Assembly: GCF_015704865.1 (NCBI RefSeq)
Contig: NZ_JADQTO010000011.1
Location: 243,508-307,507, forward strand
Source: Actinoplanes aureus
Lineage (GTDB): Bacteria; Actinomycetota; Actinomycetes; Mycobacteriales; Micromonosporaceae
Direction of reading: 5' to 3'
Length of the DNA stretch: 64,000 bases
This document shows, piece after piece, positions 9,535 through 20,573 of the stretch. Position 1 is the first letter of the stretch, and the number at the start of each line of letters is the position of its first letter. Made by a program: the position numbers and the translations under genes. The notes under the pieces were generated by a model. That model was not told where the DNA came from. It was given only the letters and a program-made list of their open reading frames with translations, and did no database searches.

Positions 9535-10677
9535 TCACGTTCCGCTGTTCCGGCCGACCGGCACGGGGTGGGTGGTGACGTCCGGAAAGGAGCGGTCGCC
9601 GAACAGCACCCGAGCGGCCATCGCGCGGCCGGCGCGGTTGCGCAGCAGGGCGACCGCCGCCTCGGCCGCACCTGGGGAACGGACCGCCGCGTATGCCCGG
9701 CGCAGCAGCAATCGCCCGCTGAAGTGTGATCGCAACCCACCGCCGTCGTAGCGGCGCAGCTCATGCTGGTCACCGGTGCGCAGGAAGTCGGCGGTGACCG
9801 ACGCGGCCAGCTCGGACAGGCGCAGGCACGGGTCGAGACCGCCGGCGGTCAGCGGGGAGACCGCTCCCGCCGCGTCACCGACCAGCAGCCCGGCCGGGGA
9901 CGCGAGCCGCCGCAGCACTCCGCCGACCGGGATCGGGCCGCCACGCCGTTCGATCGGGCCGGCCGGTGCGGTCCGGCCGGGCGCGTCGGCGGCGAAGGCG
10001 TCCAGCAGATGCCGGACACCGGCGCGCATCACCGACGGGTAGCCGGCCACCCCGACATGCGCGTGCCGGCCGTCGTCGATCACCCAGGCCAGATATCCGG
10101 GGGCCACCCGTGGGTCGAGGACGCAGTGGAACGCCGGGGTGTTCCGGCCGGAAGCGACCGGGTGAACCAGTTCGGCGCCGACGAGAAACCGCCGGTTGAC
10201 GTCCAGGCCGAGATCGCGGGCCACCCGGGACCGGGCACCGTCCGCGCCGATCAGGAACCGGGCCGACACGGGCTCGGCGCCGATCAGGAGGTGGGTCGCG
10301 GGGGAGTCGTGCGAGGCGCCCGCGTAACGCACCCCGAGCATGACCCGGACCCCGGCGACCTCCGCGGCGCGCCGGGCGTGCTCGTAGACGGCGGCCATGT
10401 CGGCGACCCGGTATTCGTCACGGTCGCTGGTGAGCCGGATCGGGCTCCGCCGCGACGGCGGATACAGCAGCACGTCGCGGATGCCCGGCCCGAGCAGGTG
10501 GTCCGGCAGGCTGAAATCGTCGAGCGTACGGCGTACGAAGATCCCGGTCGTGCGGATGCCCGCCGTGAGCGACCGGCGGCGCTCGACCACCAGCACCGAC
10601 AGGTCCCGTTCCGCGAGCCGGCGGGCGGTGTGCAGCCCGGCCAGGCCCGCACCCACCACAAGGACGTCAACTCTCAC
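9535..10677 (-). CDS. Geranylgeranyl reductase-family FAD-dependent oxidoreductase
   Basis: A 380-residue flavoprotein. The Rossmann motif VVGAGLAGL is at residues 7-15, a GADGARSRVARDLGL segment (the DG motif) near residue 145, and LVGDAAGAVSPLTAGGL (the GD motif) near 275. This combination is typical of the geranylgeranyl-reductase/CrtP-like branch, which reduces isoprenoid double bonds or acts on polyketides. I chose the GTG at 10677 because the FAD-binding strand begins directly there; the open frame continues another 23 codons upstream without conserved features. No isoprenoid gene is adjacent. Confidence 0.83.
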   Translation of the reverse strand: MRVDVLVVGAGLAGLHTARRLAERDLSVLVVERRRSLTAGIRTTGIFVRRTLDDFSLPDHLLGPGIRDVLLYPPSRRSPIRLTSDRDEYRVADMAAVYEHARRAAEVAGVRVMLGVRYAGASHDSPATHLLIGAEPVSARFLIGADGARSRVARDLGLDVNRRFLVGAELVHPVASGRNTPAFHCVLDPRVAPGYLAWVIDDGRHAHVGVAGYPSVMRAGVRHLLDAFAADAPGRTAPAGPIERRGGPIPVGGVLRRLASPAGLLVGDAAGAVSPLTAGGLDPCLRLSELAASVTADFLRTGDQHELRRYDGGGLRSHFSGRLLLRRAYAAVRSPGAAEAAVALLRNRAGRAMAARVLFGDRSFPDVTTHPVPVGRNSGT

Positions 10678-10835
10678 AACCTGCGACGTTAGGGCCGAAC
10701 CCGGGTACGGCCACCCACCCGCACGCGACCTCCCCGACATCTCCACAACGCCGTGCCGGACGATGTCCGAGATCCGCCGGAAGATATGCCCCTTCGCCCG
10801 ATCCGGCCGCCGGCCACCCGCGCGAGGGTGAGGAG

Positions 10836-11963
10836 ATGCTCCCGGAACTGGCCGGAAAGTGGCGCGCCGATGCTGAGCTGATCATCACCGAGGTGGTGGG
10901 GGTCAACGACGCTCTCGACCATGCCGAAGCCACGTCGGTACTCGAACATACCGAGTTCACCTACCTGGATGAGACCGAACAGGCACGCCGCGATCTCCGC
11001 GCCCGGTCGCTCCTGATCGACGCCGGTATGGGACTGATGCGCGCGCTCGAGTCGGTGGCGAACGACGATGCCCTGTGGGATCAGTTGTCGGCAGACGATC
11101 GTCGGGCCCACGAATTCGCGCCGATGACGTTCGAGAAACAGATGTACCTGCGGGAGATCTGCGCCCACGACATCCCGGCCGTGCTGCGGAGTCTGGGCTA
11201 TCCCGATCCGCCTCCACCGCCACCGGCGGAGATCTGGGCGACGTGGATGCGCGAGCCGTTGACGGCCGTGCTGGCCGCCCCGCCCGACGAGGGGAACCTG
11301 AGCCGGCGGGCCGCCGAGGCCCAGCTACAGCTCAGGTGGTTCACCAAGCGGTTCCGATGGCTGCTGGAGCGGGCGATGACCGACCGATCGGCGCCGCAAC
11401 CGGTGGACTCACCGGTGGCGCGGCGGACTCTGGCCGCGGAGCTGAACTCGGCCCTGCGCCCGGCGATCGCCGTGAGCATCGCGGCCGGCGTCGCGGGCGG
11501 GGTGGCGGGTTCCATCGTCGGCGGGCCGCCCGGAGGTGTGGTCGGCGCCCAGGCCGGTCCGCTGCTGGTGGCCGGCGGGGTGGTTCTGACCGAAACGGTG
11601 AAGGAGTTCGCCAAGGTCATGCTGCAGACGATCGGCCTCCATACCCTTGCCCATCCGGCGGCCACCGAGCTTCCCGGCGACCGGCGGGAAGGGCAGATCA
11701 GAGACCGTCTGAGACTGCTCGATAAGGCGCTCCACGCCCTGGACAAGTGCGGGCCCGACGACGGGGCACGGCGAGAGCGGTGGGAGTTCATCGCCCGCCG
11801 CGAGGCCTTCGCCGTGCTGGAAGCGGCGGGACACCTGCCCGCGATAGAGCAGCGCGCCTGGGACTCGGTTCGTTCGATCCTCGACGGGATCCGTGGCGGC
11901 GACGCGCGCGCGGCCAAGCTCGAGCTTTCGCGACTGGGCAATCTGCTCGGTCCGTGGGCATAG
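10836..11963 (+). CDS. Unrecognised 375-residue protein with a glycine-rich hydrophobic segment
   Basis: I do not recognise the family. Residues 1-205 are charged and mostly helical, interrupted by a run of six prolines near residue 125. Residues about 214-262 form a hydrophobic Gly/Ala-rich stretch (AAGVAGGVAGSIVGGPPGG and beyond), like a glycine zipper or a hairpin of two short membrane helices. The C-terminal 100 residues are again charged and helical. It starts at an ATG with GTGAGGAG directly upstream. The GMC oxidoreductase gene follows after 69 bp on the same strand. A membrane-inserting or self-assembling role is possible but unproven. Confidence 0.75.
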   Translation: MLPELAGKWRADAELIITEVVGVNDALDHAEATSVLEHTEFTYLDETEQARRDLRARSLLIDAGMGLMRALESVANDDALWDQLSADDRRAHEFAPMTFEKQMYLREICAHDIPAVLRSLGYPDPPPPPPAEIWATWMREPLTAVLAAPPDEGNLSRRAAEAQLQLRWFTKRFRWLLERAMTDRSAPQPVDSPVARRTLAAELNSALRPAIAVSIAAGVAGGVAGSIVGGPPGGVVGAQAGPLLVAGGVVLTETVKEFAKVMLQTIGLHTLAHPAATELPGDRREGQIRDRLRLLDKALHALDKCGPDDGARRERWEFIARREAFAVLEAAGHLPAIEQRAWDSVRSILDGIRGGDARAAKLELSRLGNLLGPWA

Positions 11964-12032
11964 ATCCCCGTCGTACATTGATGGTCTCTGTCCGGCCGCC
12001 GACCTTCATCGCCGAAGTAGGAGGACCGCATC

Positions 12033-13978
12033 GTGACCGACATCCTCTCCCCGAATCAGACCGCGGTGTTGCGCCTGTTGTGCGACACCGTCGTGCCCGC
12101 CGTCCCGCATCCGGACGACCGCGACGGCTTCTGGGGCCGCCGCGCCACCGACGTCGGCGCCGACCAGGGCGTGCTGGCCATGCTCGCGGCCATGCCCGCC
12201 GAGCAGCGGGAGGCGATCGGCGGCCTGCTCGACGTGCTCGGCGCGCAGGGCTTCCAGCCCGCCGCCTCGCAGGAGTCCCGCGAGCAGATCCTGACCACCC
12301 TGTCCCTCGCCTCGGCGCAGGCGGCCGCCGGCATCGGCTCGCTGACCAGCCTCATCCTGCTGCTCACCTACGGCGCCACCGACGCCGCGGGCCGCAATCC
12401 GAACTGGACCAGGCTCGGCTACCCCGGCCCGGTCACCGCGGCACCGCCGCCCGACGAACCGGCGATCACCCCGCTGCGGCCGGAGCAGGACGTCGATCTG
12501 GAGGCCGACGTCGTCGTGGTCGGCTCGGGTGCCGGCGGCGGCCTGATCGCCGGCCGGCTCGCCGCGTCCGGCGCCCGCGTCGTGGTCCTGGAGGCCGGCC
12601 ACTACCGCACCGAGGCGGACTTCCACCAGCTCGAACTCGCCGCGTACCAGAACTCGTACTGGCGGGGCGGGCCGAACCCGACGACCGACCTGAACGTCAC
12701 GCTGATGGCGGGCGCCGGGCTCGGCGGCGGCACGGTCATCAACTGGACCAACTGCATCCGGACCAAGGATTGGGTACGCCGGCAGTGGGCTGACGACCAC
12801 GGCCTGACCGACGTGGCCACGCCCGCCTTCGACAGGCATCTGGACGCGGTCTGGCGTGAGCTGTCGGTCAACGACCAGTGCTCCGAGTTCAACCCGGTGC
12901 ACGAGGCCATGCACCGGGGTGCGGACGCGCTCGGCTGGTCGTTCGCGACCGTGTACCGCAACTGGGACTCCAAACGGCACGACCCGGCGATCGCCGGGCA
13001 CCTCGGCTTCGGGGACGCGTCCGGGGCGAAACGCTCGACGCTCAAGGTCTACCTGGAACCCGCGGTGACCGAACACGGCGCCCGCGTCGTGGACGGCTGC
13101 CAGGTCCAGCAGATCCTGGTGGCGAACGGCCGGGCGGCCGGCGTGCGGGGCCGGTGTGCGAACGGGGCGGCGGTGACCGTACGCGCGCCGGTCGTCGTCC
13201 TCGCCGCCGGCGCCCTGGAGTCGCCCGGCGTGCTGCTGCGCTCCGGCATCGGCGGCCCGGCGGTGGGGGACTACCTGCGGCTGCACCCGGTCACGATCAC
13301 CATGGGTGACTACGGCACCGACATGCGGGCCTGGTGGGGCGCACCGCACGCCGCGCTGGTCAACGAGTTCGCGAACGTCGAGGACGGCTACGGCTTCCTG
13401 ATGGAGAGCGTGCAGTACACCACCGGGCTGGGCGCCTCCGCGCTGCCGTTCACCACCGCCGCCGAGCACAAGCAGGCGCTCGCCGACTACCGCAACCACG
13501 GCTCGTTCATCGGGCTGGTCCGCGATCACGGGCACGGCCGGGTCACCCTGGACGCGGCCGGCAACACCGCACACTGGTACGCGCTCACCGACGAACTCGA
13601 CGCCCGCAACACCCGTCGTGCCCTGGAGGCGCAGATCCGGCTGCACCACGCGGCGGGCGCCCGCGGCATCCGGGTGCTGGCCCGCGGGATCCCGCCCTGG
13701 CGGTACGGGGACGACCTGGACGCGTACATCGCCCGGGCACAGCGGTTGCCGCTGCGAGCCGGCGGCGCCACCCTCTTCAGCGCACACCAGATGGGCAGCT
13801 GCCGGATGGGCACCGACCCGGCCACCAGCGTCGCCGACCCGCGCGGCGAACTGCACGACACCCCGGGCGTGTGGATCGGTGACGCCTCGGCGTTCCCCAC
13901 CCCGTCCGGCACCAACCCGATGATCACCATCATGGCCCTGGCGTCGAGGACCGCCGAGAACATCAAGGAGGCGGCGCT

Positions 13979-13982
<4 letters not shown>
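12033..13982 (+). CDS. GMC-family FAD oxidoreductase (long-chain alcohol / sugar oxidase-like)
   Basis: A 649-residue protein. The first 150 residues resemble the gluconate-dehydrogenase subunit 3/FAO N-terminal region. The FAD motif VVVGSGAGGGLIAGRLA is at about residues 165-181, GAGLGGGTVINWTN follows, and the C-terminal catalytic block has AHQMGSCRMG plus the FAD-contacting GTNPMITI. Active-site His is expected in the AHQMG block. It starts at a GTG with a strong AGGAGG box. The aldehyde dehydrogenase gene overlaps its stop by 4 bases, so the pair probably oxidises an alcohol to an aldehyde and then to an acid. The substrate, possibly a long-chain or sterol alcohol, is inferred from family resemblance only. 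Confidence 0.88.
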
Positions 13983-15394
<1,412 letters not shown>

Positions 15395-15814
15395 TCAGGC
15401 GGGTGCCCACGGGCCGACGCCACCGACCCGGTCGATGCGGTAGCGGATGAGGTAGCCGGGTTTCCTCGGGGCGGGGAACTCGGCGTCCGGGGCGACGTAC
15501 ACCTTGCCGAGCCGGTTGAGCAGGTCCCATGCCTGCTCGCTCGGCTCGACGGTGGCCGTCGCCCGCAGCACGGCGTGTTCGGCGAGGAAGACGCCCGGGA
15601 CGCGGGGAGCGTCGAACGACACCACGACCCGCGGGTCGCGTTCGATGTTGCGCAGCTTGACGTTGCGGCTCAGGTGGCCGCTGACCAGGTCGTCCCCGTC
15701 GACGCCGATCCAGATGACGGAAACCTGCGGGCTTCCGTCCGGGTTGATGGTGGTGACGTGGGCCAGCGGGCCGGAGGCGACGAGGTCGAGGAGTTCCTTG
15801 GGCAACGCACTCAT
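15395..15814 (-). CDS. PPOX-class (F420-dependent type) flavin/deazaflavin reductase
   Basis: A 139-residue split-barrel protein of the pyridoxamine-5-phosphate-oxidase superfamily. It opens with LAHVTTINPDGSPQVSVIW, the standard first two strands, and continues with LRNIERDPRVVVSF. This is the pattern of actinobacterial Rv1155/Rv2991-type proteins that bind F420 or FMN. The substrate is unknown. It is convergent with, and directly abuts, the aldehyde dehydrogenase stop. A second, diverged member is at 46356-46757. Confidence 0.85.
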   Translation of the reverse strand: MSALPKELLDLVASGPLAHVTTINPDGSPQVSVIWIGVDGDDLVSGHLSRNVKLRNIERDPRVVVSFDAPRVPGVFLAEHAVLRATATVEPSEQAWDLLNRLGKVYVAPDAEFPAPRKPGYLIRYRIDRVGGVGPWAPA

Positions 15815-15911
15815 TGATCGAGGCTAACCCGCCCGTCGGGATCGGCGTACCCCGCGAAGGCGGGCGCGCCGCCGTTGCCCGTCCCGTCCCGGACCTGCGA
15901 GCGTGAGGCAT

Positions 15912-17027
15912 ATGGCAGCGTTCACCGTACGTCTCCTGACCGCCCTGGTCCTTCTCCTGCCGGGTTCCGCGGCAGCGGCGGCGGGCACCGATCCGTTGCG
16001 GCGGGCGCTGGACGGCCTCGTCGCAGCGGGCGCCCCCGGCGCGCTGCTGCTCGACCGGGACGGCCGGCACACGGCCCGGCTGACCAGCGGCGTCGCCGAT
16101 CTGGCCACCGGGCGACCGGCCCGGATCACCGATCGGTTCCGGGCCGCCAGCCTGATGAAGAGCTACACCGCCGTCGTCGTGCTGCAACTGGTGCAGGAGC
16201 GGCGGCTGGGGCTCGACGACGCGGTCGACCGGCTGCTGCCCGGCGTGATCCCGCACGGCTACGGGCGCGGCGTCACCGTTCGTCACCTGCTGCAGAACAC
16301 CAGTGGGCTGTTCAACTTCAACGACGATCCGCGGGTGCTCGCCCCGTACCTGGCCGGCGACCTGGGCCACGTCTGGACGCCGCAGCAGCTGCTGGACATC
16401 GCGTTCGAGCATCCGCCGCTGTACCGGCCGGGCACCGGGTTCAACTACTCGGACACGAACTTCTTCCTCGCCGCGTACATCGTGGAGGCGGTCACCGGCC
16501 GTAGCTTCGACCATGAGCTTCGCGCCCGGATCCTGCGGCCGCTGCGCCTGACCGGCACGGACCTGCCGCGCACCGCCGACATCTGGGGTCCGCACCTGCA
16601 CGGATACTTCCCGCTCGGCGATCCGCCGGTGGCGACCGACCTGACCTACCTGTACCCGTGGGCATGGGCGGCCGGCGGCCTGACCAGCACCGTCACCGAC
16701 ACCGCCAGGTTCTACCGGGCGCTGTTCGGTGGCGAGCTGCTGGGTCCGAGGCTGATGCGGGAGATGATGACGAACACCGTCCCGGACCCGGACACCGACC
16801 TGCCCAGCAGTTCCGGGCTCGGCGTGCAGCGCTGGACCCCGTGCGGCGTGGCCTGGGGGCACAGCGGCAACGTGGCCGGCTACCTGGTCTACGCCTGGAT
16901 CAGCCCGGACACCCGGCGCCAGACGGTCCTCGCGATCAACGGTGACCCGCAGTTGCTCGGGGCGGCCGGGATGGCGGTCTACAACGACGTGCTGATCCGC
17001 GCCTTCTGCGGCCGGCGATCACCATGA
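15912..17027 (+). CDS. Secreted serine hydrolase, beta-lactamase class C / D-Ala-D-Ala carboxypeptidase fold
   Basis: A 371-residue protein with a signal peptide (FTVRLLTALVLLLPGSAAAAA). The class C SxxK motif is SLMK near residue 80, the tyrosine motif YSD replaces the usual YSN in FNYSDTNFF (about 178), and HSGN near residue 317 is the third motif. This is the layout of EstB, DD-peptidases and DacB-like carboxypeptidases acting outside the membrane. The ATG at 15912 gives a good signal peptide; a GTG three codons earlier is possible. It overlaps the downstream lipoprotein gene by 4 bases, so both products probably act in the envelope. Confidence 0.87.
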   Translation: MAAFTVRLLTALVLLLPGSAAAAAGTDPLRRALDGLVAAGAPGALLLDRDGRHTARLTSGVADLATGRPARITDRFRAASLMKSYTAVVVLQLVQERRLGLDDAVDRLLPGVIPHGYGRGVTVRHLLQNTSGLFNFNDDPRVLAPYLAGDLGHVWTPQQLLDIAFEHPPLYRPGTGFNYSDTNFFLAAYIVEAVTGRSFDHELRARILRPLRLTGTDLPRTADIWGPHLHGYFPLGDPPVATDLTYLYPWAWAAGGLTSTVTDTARFYRALFGGELLGPRLMREMMTNTVPDPDTDLPSSSGLGVQRWTPCGVAWGHSGNVAGYLVYAWISPDTRRQTVLAINGDPQLLGAAGMAVYNDVLIRAFCGRRSP

Positions 17028-17698
17028 CGCGTCGCGTCCTGCTCCTGCTGGTGGCACTGGCCGCCCTGCCCGCCTGCTCGGCCGGCACCAGCACCGACGA
17101 GCAGTCTTACCAGATCGATCAACCGGTCGACGCCCTGGTCGTCGACGCCCGGGCCGCCGCGATCACGGTCGAGGCGGGCGACGGCCCGGTCACCGTCACC
17201 GAGCGGTTCCGGTACGCCGAGGACCGTCCGAGAACGGCACACCGCGTCGAGGCCACCACGTTGACCCTGACCGAAACCGGCTGCGGCGGCGGCGACGTCC
17301 GGTGCGAGGTGGAGTACCGGATCCGGGTGCCGGCCGCCACCCGCAGCGAGGTCACCGCGAAGGCCGGGGCGGTGACGCTGACCGGGCTGGCCGGCGACGT
17401 GCGGGTGACGACCGAGGCCGGCGCGGTGCGCGGCAGCGGATTGGCCGGTCCGGAGGTGACGGTCAACAGCCGGGCCGGCGCCACCGAGCTGGAGTTCACG
17501 AAGGCGCCGACCGCCCTGGCGGTCGGCACCGAGGTGGGCGCGGTTAGCCTGCGCCTGCCGCCCGGGGTTGCCTACGCGGTCACGGTCGCCACCGAGGTCG
17601 GCCGGTCGAAGGTCTCGGTCGACCAGGATCCCGGCTCGGCGCACCGGATCGAGGTGCGGACCAAGGCGGGTGCCGTCACCGTTGAGCAGGCCTCATGA
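17024..17698 (+). CDS. Lipoprotein with DUF4097-like beta-repeat domain
   Basis: A 224-residue protein with an N-terminal lipobox (LVALAALPAC, Cys near residue 18). The rest consists of short beta repeats rich in Val, Thr and Gly (AGAVTLTGLAGDVRVTTEAGAV and similar) with recurring TKAGAV/TEVGAV units. That looks like the beta-solenoid of DUF4097/DUF2807 proteins. Enzymatic residues are not apparent. It is coupled by ATGA to the serine hydrolase gene. The 3' end overlaps the convergent DNA ligase gene by 23 bp. Confidence 0.82.
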   Translation: MTRRVLLLLVALAALPACSAGTSTDEQSYQIDQPVDALVVDARAAAITVEAGDGPVTVTERFRYAEDRPRTAHRVEATTLTLTETGCGGGDVRCEVEYRIRVPAATRSEVTAKAGAVTLTGLAGDVRVTTEAGAVRGSGLAGPEVTVNSRAGATELEFTKAPTALAVGTEVGAVSLRLPPGVAYAVTVATEVGRSKVSVDQDPGSAHRIEVRTKAGAVTVEQAS

Positions 17699-18665
17699 CC
17701 TCTGGGAGTTGGGCGGACGTGGCGTCCCGGTCGTCGAGCACACCGCGATACACCGGGTGCCGCAGCTGGGTGCCGCCCGTCCACGACCGGTAGGCGACGC
17801 GCGCCACCACCTGTGGGTCGACCCAGGTCGCCTCCGCCATGGCGACGCTCTCGGCATGGCCGGTCGGCGGGTTACTGCGGCGCAACGGTGCGAGCCGCTC
17901 CTGCAACTGCTGACGGGCCGCGCCGGACAGGCCGCTGCCCACCCGGCCGATCAGGTGCAGGTGCCCGGTCCGGTCGTACGCGCCGACGACGAGCGCGCCG
18001 ATCGTGCCGCGCAGGCGACCGCGGCCGGGAAGCCACCCGCACACCACCACGTCGGCCACGTGGGGAATGACCGTCTTGACCCACGTCCTGCACCGTTGAC
18101 CCGGCAGGTACGGCGAGGTCAGCCGTTTGCAGACGATGCCCTCCAGGTTGTACTCCTGCGCCGCCGCGTACAGCTCGGCGGCTCCGTCGACGAACGCCGG
18201 TGTGGTGTCCACGCCGGGGGCCCGCAGCCGCAAGTCCTCCAGCATCGCCCGGCGCTCGGTGTAGGGCGCCGCCATCACCTCCTGCTGGTCGATGACGAGC
18301 AGGTCGAACACGTACAGGGTGGCCGGCGCCGCCCGCAGCAGCCGGGGGCTGGGATCGCGTACGCCGATGCGCTGTTGCAGGAGGGCGAAGTCCGAGGCTC
18401 CCGCGGTGTTGAGCACCACCAGCTCGCCGTCGAGTGCGACCCGCCGGCCGCCGAGCAGGTCGGGCAGCACGGCCAGTTCCGGGAACGCTCCGGTGATGTC
18501 CTGGCCGGTCCGGCTGCGGAGCCGCCACCGGCCGTCGACGGCCGTGACGCCGGCTCGCATCCCGTCGTGCTTGATCTCCGCCGCCCATCCGGCCCCCACC
18601 GGTACCGGGCCGGGTGTGGCCAGCATCGGGGCGATGGCGGACGGCAACCTCGTGGCGGCGCACAT
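17676..18665 (-). CDS. ATP-dependent DNA ligase (LigC/LigD ligase-domain type)
   Basis: A 329-residue ligase. Motif I is EIKHDGMR with the adenylated Lys at about residue 32. Motif III-like YVFDLLVID and motif IV EGIVCKR follow, and motif V is in TWVKT. The C-terminal 110 residues form the OB-fold (VADVVVCGWLPGRG). There is no polymerase or nuclease domain, so it is a stand-alone ligase as in mycobacterial LigC or the ligase part of LigD. A role in NHEJ or repair is inferred from the family; no ku gene is nearby. It starts at an ATG and is monocistronic. Confidence 0.9.
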   Translation of the reverse strand: MCAATRLPSAIAPMLATPGPVPVGAGWAAEIKHDGMRAGVTAVDGRWRLRSRTGQDITGAFPELAVLPDLLGGRRVALDGELVVLNTAGASDFALLQQRIGVRDPSPRLLRAAPATLYVFDLLVIDQQEVMAAPYTERRAMLEDLRLRAPGVDTTPAFVDGAAELYAAAQEYNLEGIVCKRLTSPYLPGQRCRTWVKTVIPHVADVVVCGWLPGRGRLRGTIGALVVGAYDRTGHLHLIGRVGSGLSGAARQQLQERLAPLRRSNPPTGHAESVAMAEATWVDPQVVARVAYRSWTGGTQLRHPVYRGVLDDRDATSAQLPEVMRPAQR

Positions 18666-18828
18666 GCTGTGATCTTGAGGAGATCCCGGTGTGCGGCGCA
18701 GCTAAATCGGCAGGTCTGGACGGATCGAGGCGGCCGCCCACAAGGGGCGACCGCCTCGATCGCGCGTCGACTCGGAGCCTAAACCGACCTGCGCCGGCGT
18801 CCCCCCGTTCGGCTCCAGCGACGCCGGA

Positions 18829-18859
18829 ATCGTATACGATTCGTCGAGGATATACGATC
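18829..18859 (+). promoter_or_regulatory. Probable GntR operator: ATCGTATACGAT plus a half-site copy
   Basis: A perfect 12-bp palindrome ATCGTATACGAT lies at 18829-18840, and a second ATATACGAT copy follows at 18850-18858. They sit 32-62 bp before the ATG of the FCD-type GntR gene. FadR/FCD proteins bind short palindromes of this kind, so autoregulation is likely. Confidence 0.7.
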
Positions 18860-18890
18860 CCCTGAGGGGCGTCCAGAGGGGGTGTGCACG

Positions 18891-19553
18891 ATGCAGCTCT
18901 CCTCCGAGGGCCTGTCGAAGCACGAGGCGGTCTACCGTGCGCTGCGCGAGGCCATCGTGAACGGGCGGTACGGTCCCGGCGACCGTCTGGTCCTCAGCGT
19001 CATCGCCCGCGACCTGGACGTCAGCCCGGTCCCGGTGCGCGAGGCGATGCGGCGTCTCGAGGCCGAGAGCCTGGTGACCTTCGAGCGCAACGTCGGCGCC
19101 CGGGTCAACACCCTCGACGGCGAGGCCTGGGAGCAGCTCGTCGAGATGCTCGCCCTGCTCGACGGCTACGCGGTCGTCCGGGCGCAGCGCCGGATCACCC
19201 CGGCCGCGCTGGACGAGGCCCAGGAGCTCAACGACGCTCTGCGTGACCAGGCCGCCGGGCCGACGGACCACGAGCGGGTCATGTCGCTGCACCGCCGGTT
19301 CCATCGGGTGATCTACGCCTGCGGCGACAACGAGTACCTCATCGAGTCGCTGGACAGCCTCTGGGACCGGATCGACGCCTCCCGGGTGCTGGCCTCGGAG
19401 TACCCGGCGAAGCGCCTGGCCAGCGCGGTCGACGAGCACGACGACCTGCTGCGCCAGCTGCGGGCCCGCGATGTGTCGCCGGCCGAATTGGAACGTTGCA
19501 CCCGGCAGCACAGCCTCAACGCGATCCTCGCGATCCGGGGCCGGCTGCGCTGA
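18891..19553 (+). CDS. GntR-family regulator, FadR/FCD subfamily
   Basis: A 220-residue regulator. Residues about 10-70 are the winged helix (HEAVYRALREAIVNGRYGPGDRL, then SPVPVREAMRRLEAESLV). Residues about 85-215 are the helical FCD ligand domain, with HRRFHRVIY and DEHDDLLRQL carrying the metal-binding His/Asp positions of this family. The ATG at 18891 is preceded by GAGGGGG; a GTG at 18882 is less likely because the spacing would be too short. It has its own palindromic operator. No clear target is adjacent. Its TGA shares a TGATCA with the convergent lacI stop. Confidence 0.9.
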   Translation: MQLSSEGLSKHEAVYRALREAIVNGRYGPGDRLVLSVIARDLDVSPVPVREAMRRLEAESLVTFERNVGARVNTLDGEAWEQLVEMLALLDGYAVVRAQRRITPAALDEAQELNDALRDQAAGPTDHERVMSLHRRFHRVIYACGDNEYLIESLDSLWDRIDASRVLASEYPAKRLASAVDEHDDLLRQLRARDVSPAELERCTRQHSLNAILAIRGRLR

Positions 19554-20549
19554 TCAGGCCGGGCCGGTGGTGCCGCGTACCACCAGGCGCGGCGGGATCA
19601 CCACCTCGCGCTGGGTGACCGGCGCCCCCTCGATCCGCTCGACCGCCCGGCTGAGCGCCCGGCCGGCCATCGCGTCCACGTCCTGCGCGATCGTGGTCAG
19701 GTCGATGTGCGCCAACCGGCTGAAGCTGCTGTCGTCGTAGCCGACCACGCTGATGTCGCCCGGCACGTCCAGGCCGTCGCGGCGCAGCACGTCGAGCAGG
19801 CCGGTGGCGCACAGGTCGTTGAAGACGGTGACCGCGGTCGGCGGGCCGTCCCGCAACGCCGCGGCGGCGCGCGCACCGTCCTCCTCGCCCGCGCCGCCGG
19901 GCAGCACCCGGACGTGCTCGGACAGCCCGTGCCGCCGCATCGCCTCGTGATAGCCCAGGCGGCGTTCCGCCGAGCCGTGGATGCCGCCGCCGTCGACGTG
20001 CGCGATCCGGCGGTGCCCGAGCGCCACCAGATGGTCGACGGCCTGCTGGGAGCCGAGGTGATCGTCGGTACGGACCACGTCGACGTCCCGGTGCCGCACC
20101 CCGCGCATCATGGTGACCACCGGCAGCCGGGCGGCGACGCCGGCCAGCTCGGCGGTGCGCATCCGCCCGCCGAACAGCACGAGCGCCTCGCACCGGTCCT
20201 GGAGCAGGCCCTCGACGGCGGTGTGCTCGTCACGCCGGGGGGTCACGGCGCTCAGCGTCAGCTCGTACCCCACCCGGCCGGCGGCGTCGTAGAGGCCGGT
20301 CAGCAGGTCGTGGTGGAACGGGTGCCGCACGTCGAAGACGACGCCGAGCAGGCGGGTACGGCCGCTGCGTAGCAGGCGGGCCCGGCTGTCCGGCTGATAG
20401 CCCAGCCGCCGGGCCACCTCCAGGACGCGCTCCCGGGTGGCCGCCCCGGCGCCCGGCGCGCCGCGCATGACGATCGACACCAGGGCGACCGACACCCCGG
20501 CCTCGGCGGCGACGTCGGCGAGGGTAGTCCGGCGATCTCCTGCGTGCAC
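19554..20549 (-). CDS. LacI-family transcriptional regulator
   Basis: A 331-residue regulator. The headpiece TTLADVAAEAGVSVALVSIVMRG is at residues 8-30, with the ARRLGYQPDSRARLLRSGRT hinge region after it. A periplasmic-binding-protein-like sugar domain follows (LLGVVFDVRHPFHHDLL ... ISVVGYDDS). It begins at a GTG. The divergent gene encodes an MFS exporter, and two copies of a 12-bp palindrome lie between them, so this protein very likely represses both itself and the transporter. Confidence 0.93.
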   Translation of the reverse strand: MHAGDRRTTLADVAAEAGVSVALVSIVMRGAPGAGAATRERVLEVARRLGYQPDSRARLLRSGRTRLLGVVFDVRHPFHHDLLTGLYDAAGRVGYELTLSAVTPRRDEHTAVEGLLQDRCEALVLFGGRMRTAELAGVAARLPVVTMMRGVRHRDVDVVRTDDHLGSQQAVDHLVALGHRRIAHVDGGGIHGSAERRLGYHEAMRRHGLSEHVRVLPGGAGEEDGARAAAALRDGPPTAVTVFNDLCATGLLDVLRRDGLDVPGDISVVGYDDSSFSRLAHIDLTTIAQDVDAMAGRALSRAVERIEGAPVTQREVVIPPRLVVRGTTGPA

Positions 20550-20573
20550 GGGGGAATCCTACTTTGTGATCAC

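Noticed and set aside
12056..13856. Long minus-strand frame opposite the GMC oxidoreductase
   Set aside because: Composition is Gly/Arg/Ala-rich with no motifs; the plus frame has all GMC signatures.
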